A DNA stretch of 64,000 nt, taken from contig NC_083397.1 of the NCBI RefSeq assembly GCF_030864355.1, positions 744,001-808,000 on the forward strand. Direction: 5' to 3'. This stretch comes from Cutaneotrichosporon cavernicola. Lineage: Eukaryota; Basidiomycota; Tremellomycetes; Trichosporonales; Trichosporonaceae. Positions within the stretch are counted from its first letter, which is position 1. The number at the start of each line of letters is the position of its first letter. The position numbers were made by a program, and so were the translations under genes. The notes beneath the pieces were generated by a model. That model did not search any database and was not told the origin of the DNA. It worked only from the letters and a program-made list of their open reading frames with translations. Shown here one piece after another: positions 1 to 11,804 of this stretch.

Positions 1-2639
1 GTGTCAAACTGCACGACGAGCTGAAGCTGGCCCTGGCTGCCACCGGTTGCGCGAGTTTTGATGATATCGAAGAGGCGCCCAACGACAACAAGGTTACCGC
101 GGCGCTGAATATCGCCCATCCAGGCGTCGTACAACGGTCGGGTGTCGAGCTTGGCCTTGAAGGCCGCACTCTCCACCTGAAGCTTCTGACCCTCTGTGTA
201 GCTCTCCCAACCCTTGCCCAGGACGTCTTCGACGCGCCTCATGTACATTAGCAGCTGGCGTTCGATCTGGCGCGCCCATAGGATAGCGCCAGCGACCTGA
301 GGGAAGTCGCGTAGCTCGGACATGTGCTGCGCCTCCGAGTTGCGATAGCCGCTCGTGAACTTGTGTCGGAGGTCACGCAGATCCTCCTTGACTGAGTCGA
401 TGAGTCGCGTCTGGTACTCCTGGATGGCGCCGCGGATCTTAGGGCGCACAAAGAGCGAGTTGAACTTGGAGAAGACGCGGAACATCTCCTGGGCTGTCGC
501 AGTGGTCGCAAGTTTGTCGCGCAAGCGCGAGATGATCTGGTTCTCGATGCGTGCAACACGATCGTTGTAGGCGATCTCAGCAGCGTACCAGATCTCGGAA
601 CCCTCAGGAGTCACGTCGAGGACATCGACATTCTTAACGCTGTCGTAGCTAAGGCGGACCTCTTCCTCCATGTCGATGTCAAAGGGGACATCGTTGCCCA
701 GGCCGCTGAAGGTGCGTGCCGAGCTCGTCATCACGCGGAGCTGCTCGTGCGAGCGACGGAACGCGCGGAGGTACACGATGCGTTCCTGTAACTTGTTGTG
801 TGCCGGGTTGATCTTGATAGAGATGAACTTCTCCGCACGCTTACGAGAGACTCTACGTCAGACACGCCTCGCGTTGGCAACTCACCCTCGCGGGCGACGT
901 TGGTGAAGTCCTTCATGTTCTCGTCCCAGGTCGAGAACACTTCTGCCGTCACGTTCATGATCTCGTCGAACTTGGCGTAGTCCATGTACATCAGGCGCTG
1001 GGTCCCGAGAACGCGGAGGAGCTGGTCGTTGAAGTCGGAGGAGATCGCCTCGACAAGAGGAAGCGTGCGGCGGATAGGATACGGACTGCCGTTAGGATGC
1101 GGCTGGCATCAAGTACTTACGAGAGCTTCAACTTCTTGTTAACATGGCCGAAGATCTGCCAGATCGAGTCCTTGATCTTCTCAAGATCCGTCGAGGCAAG
1201 GAGCTCGTCGAGCGGGAAGTCCTTCATGAGGACGTTGTACTTGTGCACTGCCGTCAGCTTCCACCGCGGAGCTTTTCCTTAGCTCACCAAGGTCCGTCGC
1301 CTCCTTGATACCAGTGTCAGCAATAAAGCTAACGGTGGCATGGAAGCGCTTGGCGTGACGAAGGACATCCAGCGCAAGCGAGACCTCATCACCCTTGAGC
1401 TGGACCTCGATCCTCTCGAGCTCGTTCTCCATGCTGATCCAGAAGTTGATCTCCTGGGACGCCGTGCCCGATGACACGTCGCGCTGGAGTTTGGTGACGG
1501 TCTGGATCTCCTTGATCCATGAGTTGACGTCGGCCTGAAGCTTGTTGAGGAAGGCAGAGTCAGAGAGAAGGCTCTGCGGCTCGATAGCGTCGACGGATAT
1601 CCGCTGCCCGTTGGCTTGGCAAGTCGCAATGGCCTTGCGGATCGCCGGGTGCACCGAGAGATGCACCTCGGGGATCTCGACGTTCTGCTTGAGGTGGAGG
1701 AGCGAGAGCTCGAGCTCGGCGAACTTCTTCTTCGTGACAGGAATGCCCATCTGCGCCTCACCACCCTTCTTGCCTGTCGTGGGGCCATCGTTGACGGTGC
1801 CCTTGGAGGCCACGTAGGAGTCGAACCACGGCGCGACACCCCAGTGCACAAGACTGTGCAGCCCGTCGTACGGCGAAGCCTGGGTCGTCGGTGTGGAGAT
1901 GACGGTCCCGGGCGCCGAGGGGCTACCGGCGCCGCCAAGATGCGGAAGTGAGCCGGCCGAGAGTTGGACGAAGTGGAGTTGTGCCCCTAGAGGAAGGAGC
2001 GAGTCAAGCGTTGGCGATGACTTGATAAGGGCCAGCGTTGAGAGGACATTAGGCGAGTGTGGCGGTGTGGGGGGAAGGGAGAGTCTGTAGCCGACCTTGG
2101 TGACGGGGTGGTCTGGTGTCAGGTGTGAAAGAACAGATACCGGTGAGGGGAGGGACCAGCGAGAGGGTTGAACTGAACGAGAGGCAAGCGAGACGCTGTC
2201 CTGTCACACGTCCGGAAGATCATCGCCTGGTAGCTGACAGCGAGGCCGTGTACCCGGATGTTCATATCAGTCCCCGTGGAGGCAGGCGGGACAGGCGGCG
2301 GTATGGAGATCAAGGAGCGGAGCCCAGAATCTGCGAAGCGGTAGGGACACTCACCGTCCTCGTCCACGTCGAGGTATCTCTCTTTTGTGATGTAGACGAC
2401 CTGGCAGCCAGCGTCACTCGCAAAGCGGAGTGTCTTCTCCTCGAACGTCGGGTCATTAAAGAGGCCCAACTCGAGCTCTTGCCTCGTCGCCGCCATCACT
2501 ACTGTCAGCGTGGCGTGGTGTTACACGGACCTGGAGGAAGGAGCGTGGTTAAGTAGGCTCTAAAGACGGCGACGTCGAAGCCGAGACCGCCAGTGGCGGA
2601 CGTAAAGGCCTCACCCTCCTCTTGTGAAGGGGAGGCCAT
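1..2639 (-). CDS. dyn1: Cytoplasmic dynein heavy chain, N-terminal part (gene runs off the left edge)
   Basis: The minus strand encodes the start and tail domain of a dynein heavy chain, the motor subunit that moves cargo and nuclei toward microtubule minus ends. The ATG at 2639-2637 opens [12 protein letters not shown]; a 32-nt intron (2499-2530) follows and exon 2 continues [12 protein letters not shown]. Downstream exons give typical DHC_N1 tail sequence: [16 protein letters not shown] (about 1400-1450), [22 protein letters not shown] (about 930-990), and [21 protein letters not shown] and [14 protein letters not shown] (240-480). A 33-nt intron (853-885) ends in CTGACGTAG. Only the linker-proximal tail is in the window; the AAA+ motor lies beyond base 1. 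Cytoplasmic dynein 1 rather than an axonemal form is inferred from the fungal context. Intron positions between 1300 and 2350 are approximate. Confidence 0.93.
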
Positions 2640-3187
2640 GATGTGTTGGGGAGTCTTGAGGTTGTTGTTGGGAAAAGTGAGAAGAGAGATGTGAATAAGT
2701 AGCGAACGTAGCGAGCGTCTGATGCTTTACGCCTGAACCTTAGTGAGATGTGACGCGTCCCAAGCTTGACGGGTCAAAACGACCAGACGAGGTGGCAACG
2801 CGTACCTTGAAACCGTGCCTGAAACCTTCCTGTTCTTCCTCCACATATCCACATATCCACATACCTCATTCTTACGTGCTTCCAACTAGCGTTCCAACCA
2901 TTTACTCATAAGATCATAAATGTAAATGTGAATGGGCCACGTCTAGCACGTCTCTCAAGATCTCAAAAGCACTCAGTCCCACATTCCCAAGGGCCTTGAC
3001 AAAGCCGGCCAGTAGGGCAGAGAAGGTGGCCTGAGGAAGGTGACTCACTTGGCGAATTGGCGAGTCAAGACGGCTGGACTGACCGTCGCCTGTACTTGTA
3101 TTCGTCATGGCTGCGGGAGTTGAAGAGGTCCAGAATCAAGACATTTTGTGTTATACACTGAATGCAATCTACGTGGGTTACATGTCT
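2640..3187. other. Intergenic region between Sly1 3' end and dynein start
   Basis: Both flanking genes are on the minus strand, so this stretch holds the Sly1 3' UTR and the dynein promoter. I see no convincing gene. A minus-strand reading between 2914 and 3108 contains GFVKALGNVGL, which resembles the Sly1 C-terminal [10 protein letters not shown]; this may be a decayed partial duplication (see findings). Confidence 0.5.
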
Positions 3188-5477
3188 CTATTGAACCGTT
3201 CCAAGATCAGCGAGGGCCTTGACGAAACCTGTAGGGTTTAAGACCTCTGTACTTCCGTACGTGATCCGCTTGCCTCCCCCACCACCTTCCCGTTGACTCC
3301 GTGACGCCCATTCTTGCAGGTTAGAGTACTCGACGTATCCTCCACCGCCGACGACAAATACCACACTCTCCTGGTATTGTGTCCTCGTGCGGCCCGACTG
3401 CAGGTTCCTTGAACGCGTCGCCTTGGGGTCAAACAGGAGGTAGTCGTCTGTGTCCTGCAACGCCTGGGTCGCCGCCGTTGATGGCTCCATCAGAGCCTCG
3501 ACGAGACGGGTGATAGTGAGCTCCTTCTTTGCGGGAAGGAAGTTCTTCACACCGCTAAGGATGTTGTCGAGGCTCACGCCAGTGATGCCTCCCTCACGAA
3601 GACGGTCGGTGATCTGCGGGTCAGCAACCAATGATCATACAGGCGTAGCAGACTTACACGATTGCCCAAAACACCGAACCCCTTCGTCCACTCGCCACCC
3701 GCAGCGACCGGCTGAGCTGCCACTGCTGGCTGGGACGCCATCATGGTCATCCGCGTGATCTCGCGGACCTTCTTGACGTACTCAAGGGCCGAGACGTCGG
3801 CACCAGCCGACTGCAACTGCCCAGTGATCTCGTCCAGGTCGGCCTTTGGCATGTCCGGGACAGAGAGATAGAAGATAATCGCAAGACGAAGCTGGTCCTC
3901 GGGTGTCGGGTGCGCAATCTGTCCAGGCTCGTCCGTCTGGCCACGCATCGCCGCAAGGACCTGAGCCTTGGTCATCTTCGATGCCAGCTCCTCCACCTGG
4001 AAGAGGTTGTCCAGGCTGCGTTCCTTGATCGCCTGCAAGAGCGCCGTGGCGATGTTCATGTGAGTGTCAAGGGTATGCTTGCGCGCGGTAAGCTCGGGCA
4101 GAGCAGTGATAGCCGTCTTGAGATTAGCGGCATTGGACGAGAAGTCGCTGTGGGTTGTCAGCACGTCGCCACAAAAGGACCTACATCTGAGAGACGTCGT
4201 TGACGTCGCTAACACCGGTCGACCGAGTGAGCTCAGCAGCGTCAGACTTGTAGCGGTTCAGCTCCGTGTCGATGTCCTCCGCGACCTGAGGGAACGGGTT
4301 CCCACCGTTTTTTGCCCAGAAGAAGTCTTTAGAGTCGATGTCATATGACTTCTTCTGTAAACGACCGTTTTCTGGCGACTCGACGGTAACCCGGTTGAGC
4401 TTCATGTCCAGCACGTCGTGAACGAGGGCCTGATATGTCCACGAGTGCGACAGCATCGGGACCAGATCGACGTTGCGGTCCATGATGACGAGGACTGCAG
4501 AGTCAGTAACGTGCGGGAGGAAGGACTCACGAGGTCGCTGGAGGCTGTCGGCGCCGAACGACGACCCTCCACGTTGCGATGACGTTGACGAGATATGGTC
4601 CCGGAGCTTGGCATCGAGCTTGCGTGCCACCATCTCCGCGGCGTTACCACGCGGCGACCGGATGATGGGAACGATACCCATGGTAACGATGACGCTGAAG
4701 AGGCCCTTGGCGATGCGCTCGACCTCCTCCTCGATCTCCACCTCGCCAGCCTTGGGGTCGTTGAGGACCACATAGCTGGGCTTTCCGTCCACCTCCTTCT
4801 CCGGTGCGCCGTTCTTCTTCGCGTGCCCATTCGCGTCAGCAGGCACGCGACTGGGAAGCAGCGAGAAGAGGTTGGTGGACGGGACAAGGAAGTCGAGGAA
4901 CTGGTCGTGGACCGAGGCGATGAGCTGCCCATTCGCACCCGTAGGATCATTCGCAAGGATGAGCGACGCGAGCTCCTCGAGCAGCGAGCGCGGTAGCGCT
5001 GAGGTGAACGAGAGGTGATACGACGAGTAGAGGGGAGGGTTGAGGTCCTGGCTGTGAGCTTGCTGCCTAGCGGTCCACATTGATAACGTACCTCAGCAAT
5101 GCGCCGGATGTTGGCAAGCGTCGGTGAAACAAAGTAGACTGCAGGCACGTCGGACAGAGGTGGTCGCTGGGCATGCAGCTGCCTGCGCGTCAGCGTCGAC
5201 ATATATTTGCAGCTCACATGTGCAACGTCACACCCTGCTCACGCAGGTCTTGCACTCGCAAGCTGGTCGCGAGAATGTCCTTGCTCAAGTCATCGAGGAT
5301 AAGGACTTTCCAAATTAGAGGCTGGGAGGACTCGTCGAAACCCGACGAGGGAGTGCCGGGGCGAGCGGCGGGGAAGACGCCGGCTGAGGAGCCAGAAACG
5401 GCGGGCGGCTGCTGGTTGAGGTTGAGGAGGGTGAGAAGGGCCTGGGTCTGCGACTGGAGCAGGGCTGGCCTGGACAT
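3188..5477 (-). CDS. SLY1: Sec1/Munc18-family protein Sly1 (ER-Golgi vesicle fusion)
   Basis: Sly1 is the SM protein that clasps the syntaxin Sed5 and its SNARE partners to drive ER-to-Golgi membrane fusion. The start ATG is at 5477-5475 ([20 protein letters not shown]) and the stop TAG at 3190-3188 after [10 protein letters not shown]. Diagnostic SM sequence includes [15 protein letters not shown] near the N-terminus, [18 protein letters not shown], then [20 protein letters not shown] and [20 protein letters not shown], which are typical of Sly1 rather than Sec1, Vps33 or Vps45. The C-terminal domain carries [19 protein letters not shown], the conserved end of the fold. Several short introns split the gene (for example near 5085-5210, 4180 and 3630). 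It lies head to head with the RNA polymerase III gene, sharing a 481-bp promoter region. Confidence 0.94.
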
Positions 5478-5958
5478 GTTTAAAGGAATACCCAGTGGAG
5501 AGCTGGATTGCCTGGTTGATAGAGGAAATGGAGGGGAATAGAAAGAGAGCTAGAGAAGAGATAGTGATGGGACGTGTTGGTGATCGTGTCGAGGGATGTT
5601 GCGGCAACGGTGTCACCGCTGGTCCATGGCCATGGGCCAGCGTGGAAAGCAAGACCACGTGGAATGCCGTGCCTGGTCATGTGCGGAATCAAATCCGCTT
5701 GGCTGAGGATTTCTGAAGCAATACCCAAGCTACTGTCCAGACATTCAGAACGAGTCATAACCATAACCCTCCTCCGCCACCAACACTCTGCTTGTCTCCT
5801 TTAAACGCTCTTATCCAACCTTTGCGGCTCAGATAGGCCCTACCTGCGAGAATAGAACTATCGCAGTTGTCTGGTTCCGGACGCGTATCGCATTTCCTTG
5901 CTCGCCCCGCCGCCTGGGGCCTTAGTACCGCGACCTCCCTCCACCTGCTGGGTACGAC
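5478..5958. promoter_or_regulatory. Divergent promoter region, Sly1 / RNA polymerase III RPC1
   Basis: This 481-bp non-coding stretch separates two divergently transcribed housekeeping genes and must hold both promoters. I see no obvious TATA box or regulatory repeat. A 5'-TGGCCATGGGCCA-like palindrome lies near 5622-5640. Confidence 0.5.
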
Positions 5959-8900
5959 ATGGACGTCGAGGTACCCCACGACCCAAACGACAAGCAATAT
6001 GTGTCCCAGGATGCACCAAAGCGCATGTATGTAGCTCTTTCCCTCATCGAATAGCTGGTGCTGACCACACCTCACAGAAAGCAGATCCAGTTCCAGCCAT
6101 TCGCGCCCAAGGACATTGTCCGCGTCTCCGAGGTCGAGGTCACCATCCCAGAGCTGTACAAGAACCATGAGGATGGTTCCCGTACGACTGCGCCGGGAGG
6201 ACCGCTTGACGCAAGGATGGTGCGTTTGCAATCCGGCGGACCTCATGCGCGACTTGTGACCTATACTGACTGAAGGGGCCGAACGAGAAGGGTGGCACCT
6301 GCCCAACATGTCACGAGGACCACACCCACTGCGTTGGCCACTACGGCTATGTCAAGCTGGCCCTCCCCGTCTTTCACATTGGTTACTATCGTCCAACCAT
6401 TAACATGTTGCAGTGCATCTGCAAGGTGCGTTACAAGCATTCACCACTCTAGCTGACAACAGACGTGTGCTCGCGTGCTCCTCCCACCTCAAGAACGTGC
6501 CGCGTTCCTCAAGCGCTTTCGCCGTCCCAAGTTGGAAATGCTGCAGCGCCAGGGTGCGCAGAAGGGTGTGCTCGCCTCATGCAAGAAGGTGACTACCTGC
6601 CCCTACTGCTTTGCGCCGAACGGAATCGTCAAGCGGTCCGGCACGCTCAAGATTTCGCACGAGCCGTACCGTTCGAATAAGAACGCCGAAGCGAAGCAGG
6701 AGTGGATGTCCAACTTCAAGTCGGTCATCACGGAGCAGGGCGCCATTGGAACGCACCTCAACAAGTCTGTCGAGGACATGAACCCGCTCAAGGTGCTAGA
6801 GCTGTTCCGCCGCGTGACTGCCGAGGATTGTGAGCTGCTTGCGCTGCGTCCCGAAATTGGCCGTCCTGAAGATTATCTCTGGACGTACATCTCGGTGCCG
6901 CCGCCGTCGATTCGCCCCTCGGTTGCGTCCGAAGCGGGTAACAACGAGGACGACCTGACGGCCAAGCTCGTTGAGATCGTCAACCAGAACCGCATGCTTA
7001 TGTCGGTGATGGAGAAGGGGCAAGGACTTTCTCAGACCATCTCCAATTGGGACGCACTGAGTCAAATGATTGCGCTCTACATCAACTCGCAGACCCCAGG
7101 TATCAACACGACGGGCAGCAAGCCGATCCGCGGCTTCGTCCAGCGTCTGAAAGGCAAGTCGGGTCGTTTCCGTGGCAACTTGTCCGGAAAACGTGTCGAC
7201 TTCTCTGGTCGTACCGTCATCGGTCCCGACCCAAACCTGCGAATTGACGAGGTTGCCGTTCCAGAGAAGATTGCGGTCAAGCTCTCGTACCCAGAGCGTG
7301 TCACGGACTACAACATGGAGGCCATGAGGCAGTGCGTGGTCAACGGCGCCAAGCTGCACCCTGGCGCGAACGTAATCGAGACTGGGCGTGGACCGTATCC
7401 CCGTCGCTCTCTTCAGCCCATCAGGGACATTGAGCGCCGCAAGGAGATGGCCCGCAACCTGCGGATTGGCGACATCGTCCACCGCCACGTTCGCGATGGT
7501 GATATCGTGCTCTTCAACCGGCAACCATCACTCCACAAGATCTCGATCATGTGTCACCGTGTTCGCGTGCGACCATGGCGCACGTTCCGTCTCAACGAGT
7601 GTGTGTGCAACCCCTACAACGCCGACTTCGACGGAGACGAGATGAACCTGCACGTTCCGCAAACAGAAGAAGCGCGTACTGAGGCACTTGAGCTCATGTC
7701 GGTCAAGAAGAACCTGGTCACGCCGCGCAACGGCGAGCCTATCGTCGCCGCCATCCAGGACTTCATCACTGCGTCGTACCTTCTCTCCAAGCGCGACCGC
7801 TTGCTAGACCGCCAGCAGTTCACCCAGATTGTGTCGTACTTGGGCGACGCAAATATCCCCATCGAGCTGCCTCCACCCACCATCTGGAAGCCGCAGAGGC
7901 TATGGACTGGAAAGCAGGTGTACAACCTCCTCATGCGTCCGAACAAGAGCTCGAACGTGCTCGTCAACCTCGAGGCGAAATGTAGGACATTGGTCGAGCC
8001 GCGCGCCGAGTACAACTTCCCTCTCGACATGGCGCCCAACGACGGCTACCTCGTCATCCGTAATTCGGAGGTCATGTGTGGTGTGTTCGACAAGAACACG
8101 GTCGGTGACGGAAAAAAGAACTCTGTGTTCGGAGTCATTCTGCGTGACTACGGCAGCAACGAGGCGGCGATGGCTATGACCAGGCTCGCCAAGTTGTCAG
8201 CACGCTGGCTCGCGAACCAGGGCTTTTCACTTGGTATCAATGACGTTATTCCGGGCCCTGTCCTCCAGGAGAGCAAGGATGCTCTGGTCGAGAAGGCATA
8301 CAAGGAGTGCGACGACAACATCGAGCTGGCCAAGCGCGGCAAGTTGCAGAACATGCCCGGATGTGACCAGGAGACTACTCTTGAGAGCACCATCTCGGGG
8401 ACCCTGTCTGCCACGCGTGCCAACGTCGGTGACATCTGCAAACGCGAACTGTCGCGTGCCAACGCTCCGCTTATCATGGCCACCTGTGGATCCAAGGGTT
8501 CGCTCATCAACGTCGCCCAGATGGTTGCACTGGTCGGCCAGCAGATTATTGCTGGTAAGCGTGTCGCAAACGGCTTCCAGGACCGCTCTCTACCGCACTT
8601 CAAGAAGAAGAGTATCGACCCACCAGCGAAGGGTTTCGTTCGTAACTCGTTCTTCTCCGGTCTCTCGCCCGCCGAGTTCCTCTTCCACGCCATTTCCGGT
8701 CGTGAGGGTCTTGTCGACACTGCAGTAAAGACGGCCGAGACTGGTTACATGGCACGTCGTCTGATGAAGTCGCTCGAGGACCTGTCGGCCCAATACGACT
8801 TGTCGGTGCGCAACTCTGTCGGCACCGTCGTGCAGTTCGAGTACGGTGACGACTCGCTCGATCCGGCGTGCCTTGAGGGTGACGCGACGCCCGTTGAGTA

Positions 8901-10458
8901 CGTGCGTAGCTGGCAGCATGCCATGGCCACCGCCCCGAAGGACGACGAGAAACTCTATCCTTATCAGATTGAGGAGATTGCTCGTTACATCTACCCAGAG
9001 CTCTACGCGGGCAAGGGGAAGGCTATCATCCCGCAGGAGTGGCAACAAGTGCACGTCAAGTTCCGCGAGGACACGTACCACTTCATCAACGACAATATCG
9101 CCAAGAAAATGGCCGAACAGCGCGAGCGTCGCGGTGTGCCCGCCGCCGACACGAGAGAAGCGGCGGAAGAGTACGAGGACTTCTTGCAGTCGCCAGACCC
9201 GGTGGTTCAGCGCGCGCTTGTCAACGCGTTCTCCGTCACGCGTTCGCAGCTCGACCAATTCCTCGAGAACTGTCGTACACGTTACCTGCTTGCCAAGATC
9301 GAGCCGGGATCCACTGTTGGTGCTGTTGGTGCTCAGTCGATCGGTGAGCCTGGTACCCAGATGACCCTCAAGACGTTCCACTTCGCTGGTGTCGCATCCA
9401 TGAACGTCACGCTCGGTGTGCCGCGAATCAAGGAGATTATCAACGCGGCCAAGATCATTTCGACTCCCATTATCACTGTGGAGCTCGAGCAGAAGCGGGA
9501 CGAGTCGGTTGCTCGTATCGTCAAGGGTCGTATCGAGCGGTCGACGCTTGGCGAGGTCGCTTCGATCATCGAAGAGGCGTGGACAGGCGCCGGCGCATTC
9601 ATCGAGGTGCATGTTGACATGGATGCCATCTCGAAGCTGCAGCTCGAGATCACCTTAGACAGCATCAAACACTCGCTTACGCTCGCGCCAAAGTTGAAGA
9701 TCCGCGACAGTGACGTCACAATCAACTCCAAGAAGTCACGCATCAAGATTTATGTTAACGACCCGTCCGACAAGGACAAGTTTTCGGGCGTGTATGAGCG
9801 CCTCAAGTACCTCAAACGCGCGATCCCGTACGTCCAGGTCAAGGGCCTCCCGGAGATCGACCGCTCCGTCATCAACAAGGACGAGAAGGACAACAATAGG
9901 CTGCAGCTCCTCGTGACAGGCTATGGTCTGAGCGAGGTCATGGGCACGGACGGCGTCGACGGTATCAACACCAAGACGAACCATGTCATGGAGACAGCAA
10001 AGGTGCTCGGTATCGAAGCGGCACGTCAGACCATCTACAACGAGATTCAGACGACCATGAGGTCTCACGGCATGAGCATTGACCCACGCCATGTCATGCT
10101 CCTCGGCGATGTCATGACGTACAAGGGCGAGGTGCTCGGCATCACGCGCTTTGGTGTCCAGAAAATGAAGGACTCGGTGCTCATGCTTGCGTCGTTCGAG
10201 AAGACGACGGACCACCTCTTCGACGCCTCCCTTTTCTCCAAGGTCGACGAAATCGAGGGCGTTTCCGAGTGCATCATCATGGGCACGCCTGCACCAGGCT
10301 GCGGCACGTCTCTGTAAGTGTCACTTATCTGCATTGCTAACACCAGCGCGTCAATTGTCACCCAGGCGCCGTTCCTGGCTAAGCGCAAGCCCCTCCTCTT
10401 CGAGTCTGCCTACAAGGACGGCCGCGAGCGCGTCGTGTCCGGCATGGACATCGACTAA
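5959..10458 (+). CDS. RPO31: DNA-directed RNA polymerase III largest subunit RPC1
   Basis: This is the catalytic beta'-like subunit of RNA polymerase III, which makes tRNA, 5S rRNA and U6. Five exons (5959-6026, 6078-6219, 6276-6425, 6463-10313, 10347-10458) join in frame to 1440 residues, close to the yeast protein (1460). The Zn-clamp motif CPTCHEDHTHCVGHYGYV is in exon 3. The universal catalytic motif NADFDGD with three Mg-binding aspartates is at about residues 506-512 (nt 7618-7638). The bridge/trigger region contains GEPGTQMTLKTFHFAG. The Pol III-type C-terminus (SIDPRHVMLLGDVMTYKGEV) is present and there is no Pol II heptad tail, which excludes Rpb1. Introns are 51, 56, 37 and 33 nt. 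The gene is convergent with UMP/CMP kinase, with an 82-bp gap. Confidence 0.98.
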
Positions 10459-10540
10459 CCCCCCACATCATCATCATTGCATTGTCACATTGTTCGGTAG
10501 AATGCTATTATGCATCAAAATAGTCTATTATGGGATTCTA

Positions 10541-11567
10541 TTAGAGGTTGGGCATGCGCTCCTTGAGGGCGGCCTTGATCTGGGCGTAGACCTCGTCCAC
10601 GATAGGCGTCGAGTTGATGTCGACGCACTTGCCCTGCTGCACATAGTACTCGATGACGGGGAACGAAGTATCACGGTAGGTCACGAAACGCTTCTTGAGC
10701 GACTCCTCGTTGTCGTCGGCGCGGCCCGAGGTCTTGGAACGCTCCTTGATGCGGTCGCGCATCACCTCCTCGGAGGTGTTGATGAAGAGGACGAGTGACG
10801 AGTCGACAACCTGATGTCAGCGGCAGATTCGGGGAAAAAAAGCAGGCATTGCGCACCAAATGCGCCCTGCTAGGAACGCATTTGACCGTTTCACCTCTGC
10901 CAAGGCGGCACGTGAAGAGAGGGAGGGCCTAGGCCAAGAGGGCACATCTAGCCGTGCGGACTACCTCCACTAGCCAAGCCCGTATTGGGTGCACCGAGCG
11001 GAGCACACGAGCAACCCTCCATCCCTCCATTCATCGGCTGAACTCACCGCCTGGTCGAACATGAGCGCCTGGTCCATCTTGCGCGGGAAGCCGTCGATCA
11101 GGAAGCGACCCTTGCCGTTGGCCCAGCCCTCGCCGGCGGAAGGGTTCTCGAGCGTCGTCGTCATGGCGTTCTCGATGAGCTGGGGTGAGCAGAGTCCATG
11201 CAATAGGAGTGGCAATTGCAATCACGCCGGAGCTCACCTTGATGGTCACCTCGAGGGGCACAATCAGTCCCTCCTTGATGCACCCGCGGATCAGGTCCCC
11301 GTACTTTGATCCGGGCCGGTCCTGCTCCTCACGGAGGAGGTCTCCGGCTGTGCGTTAGACGGGGCTGCTACTTGTTGGGCGTACCGGACAGGTGCTTGAA
11401 GCCGTAGTCGCGGACCATAAGGTCGCACTGCGTCCCCTTGCCAGCCTGCTGTCAGGTCGCGTTCAAAATGTAGCGCGTACTCCGGGGCCGCCAAGGACGA
11501 AAACAACAGTGACCTTCTCCTTGTCAAAGACAGGCTTGTCGCTAGTGTAGAGGGGAGTGGAGGACAT
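10541..11567 (-). CDS. URA6: UMP/CMP kinase (uridylate kinase)
   Basis: The enzyme transfers phosphate from ATP to UMP or CMP in pyrimidine nucleotide synthesis. It starts at the ATG at 11567 ([18 protein letters not shown]) and stops at 10541. The P-loop GGPGAGKGT is split by a 35-nt intron at 11446-11480, exactly between GGPG and AGKGT. The NMP-binding and core region reads [15 protein letters not shown], and the LID region [14 protein letters not shown] is the short form typical of UMP/CMP kinases and adenylate kinase 1, not of long-LID adenylate kinases. The C-terminus is [11 protein letters not shown]. At least four introns are used; one (about 10810-11050) is longer than most in the window and its limits are approximate. 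Confidence 0.93.
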
Positions 11568-11804
11568 GTTCAAGTGAGTTTGTTGGTGAAAGAGAGGATT
11601 GACGACGACTGACATTTAAAGGACGTGGCGTCGATCGACCTGTCCCGTGCCTGGATTTGCTCCTCTCTCTTCAAAGACAAAAGTACACCAAAAGACCTCA
11701 TCGCGTATCATAGCCGGCAGCCCCACGACGCTCCACAACACTCCACGGCGCTCAGACGCCTAGACGCTCACTCATCGGCCCATGCAATGCACAAGTACAA
11801 CAGA

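Noticed and set aside
8590..9612. Long antisense open reading inside the RNA polymerase III gene
   Set aside because: A codon-bias shadow of the strongly supported sense gene in GC-rich DNA; Asp/Arg/Val/Leu-rich with no family.
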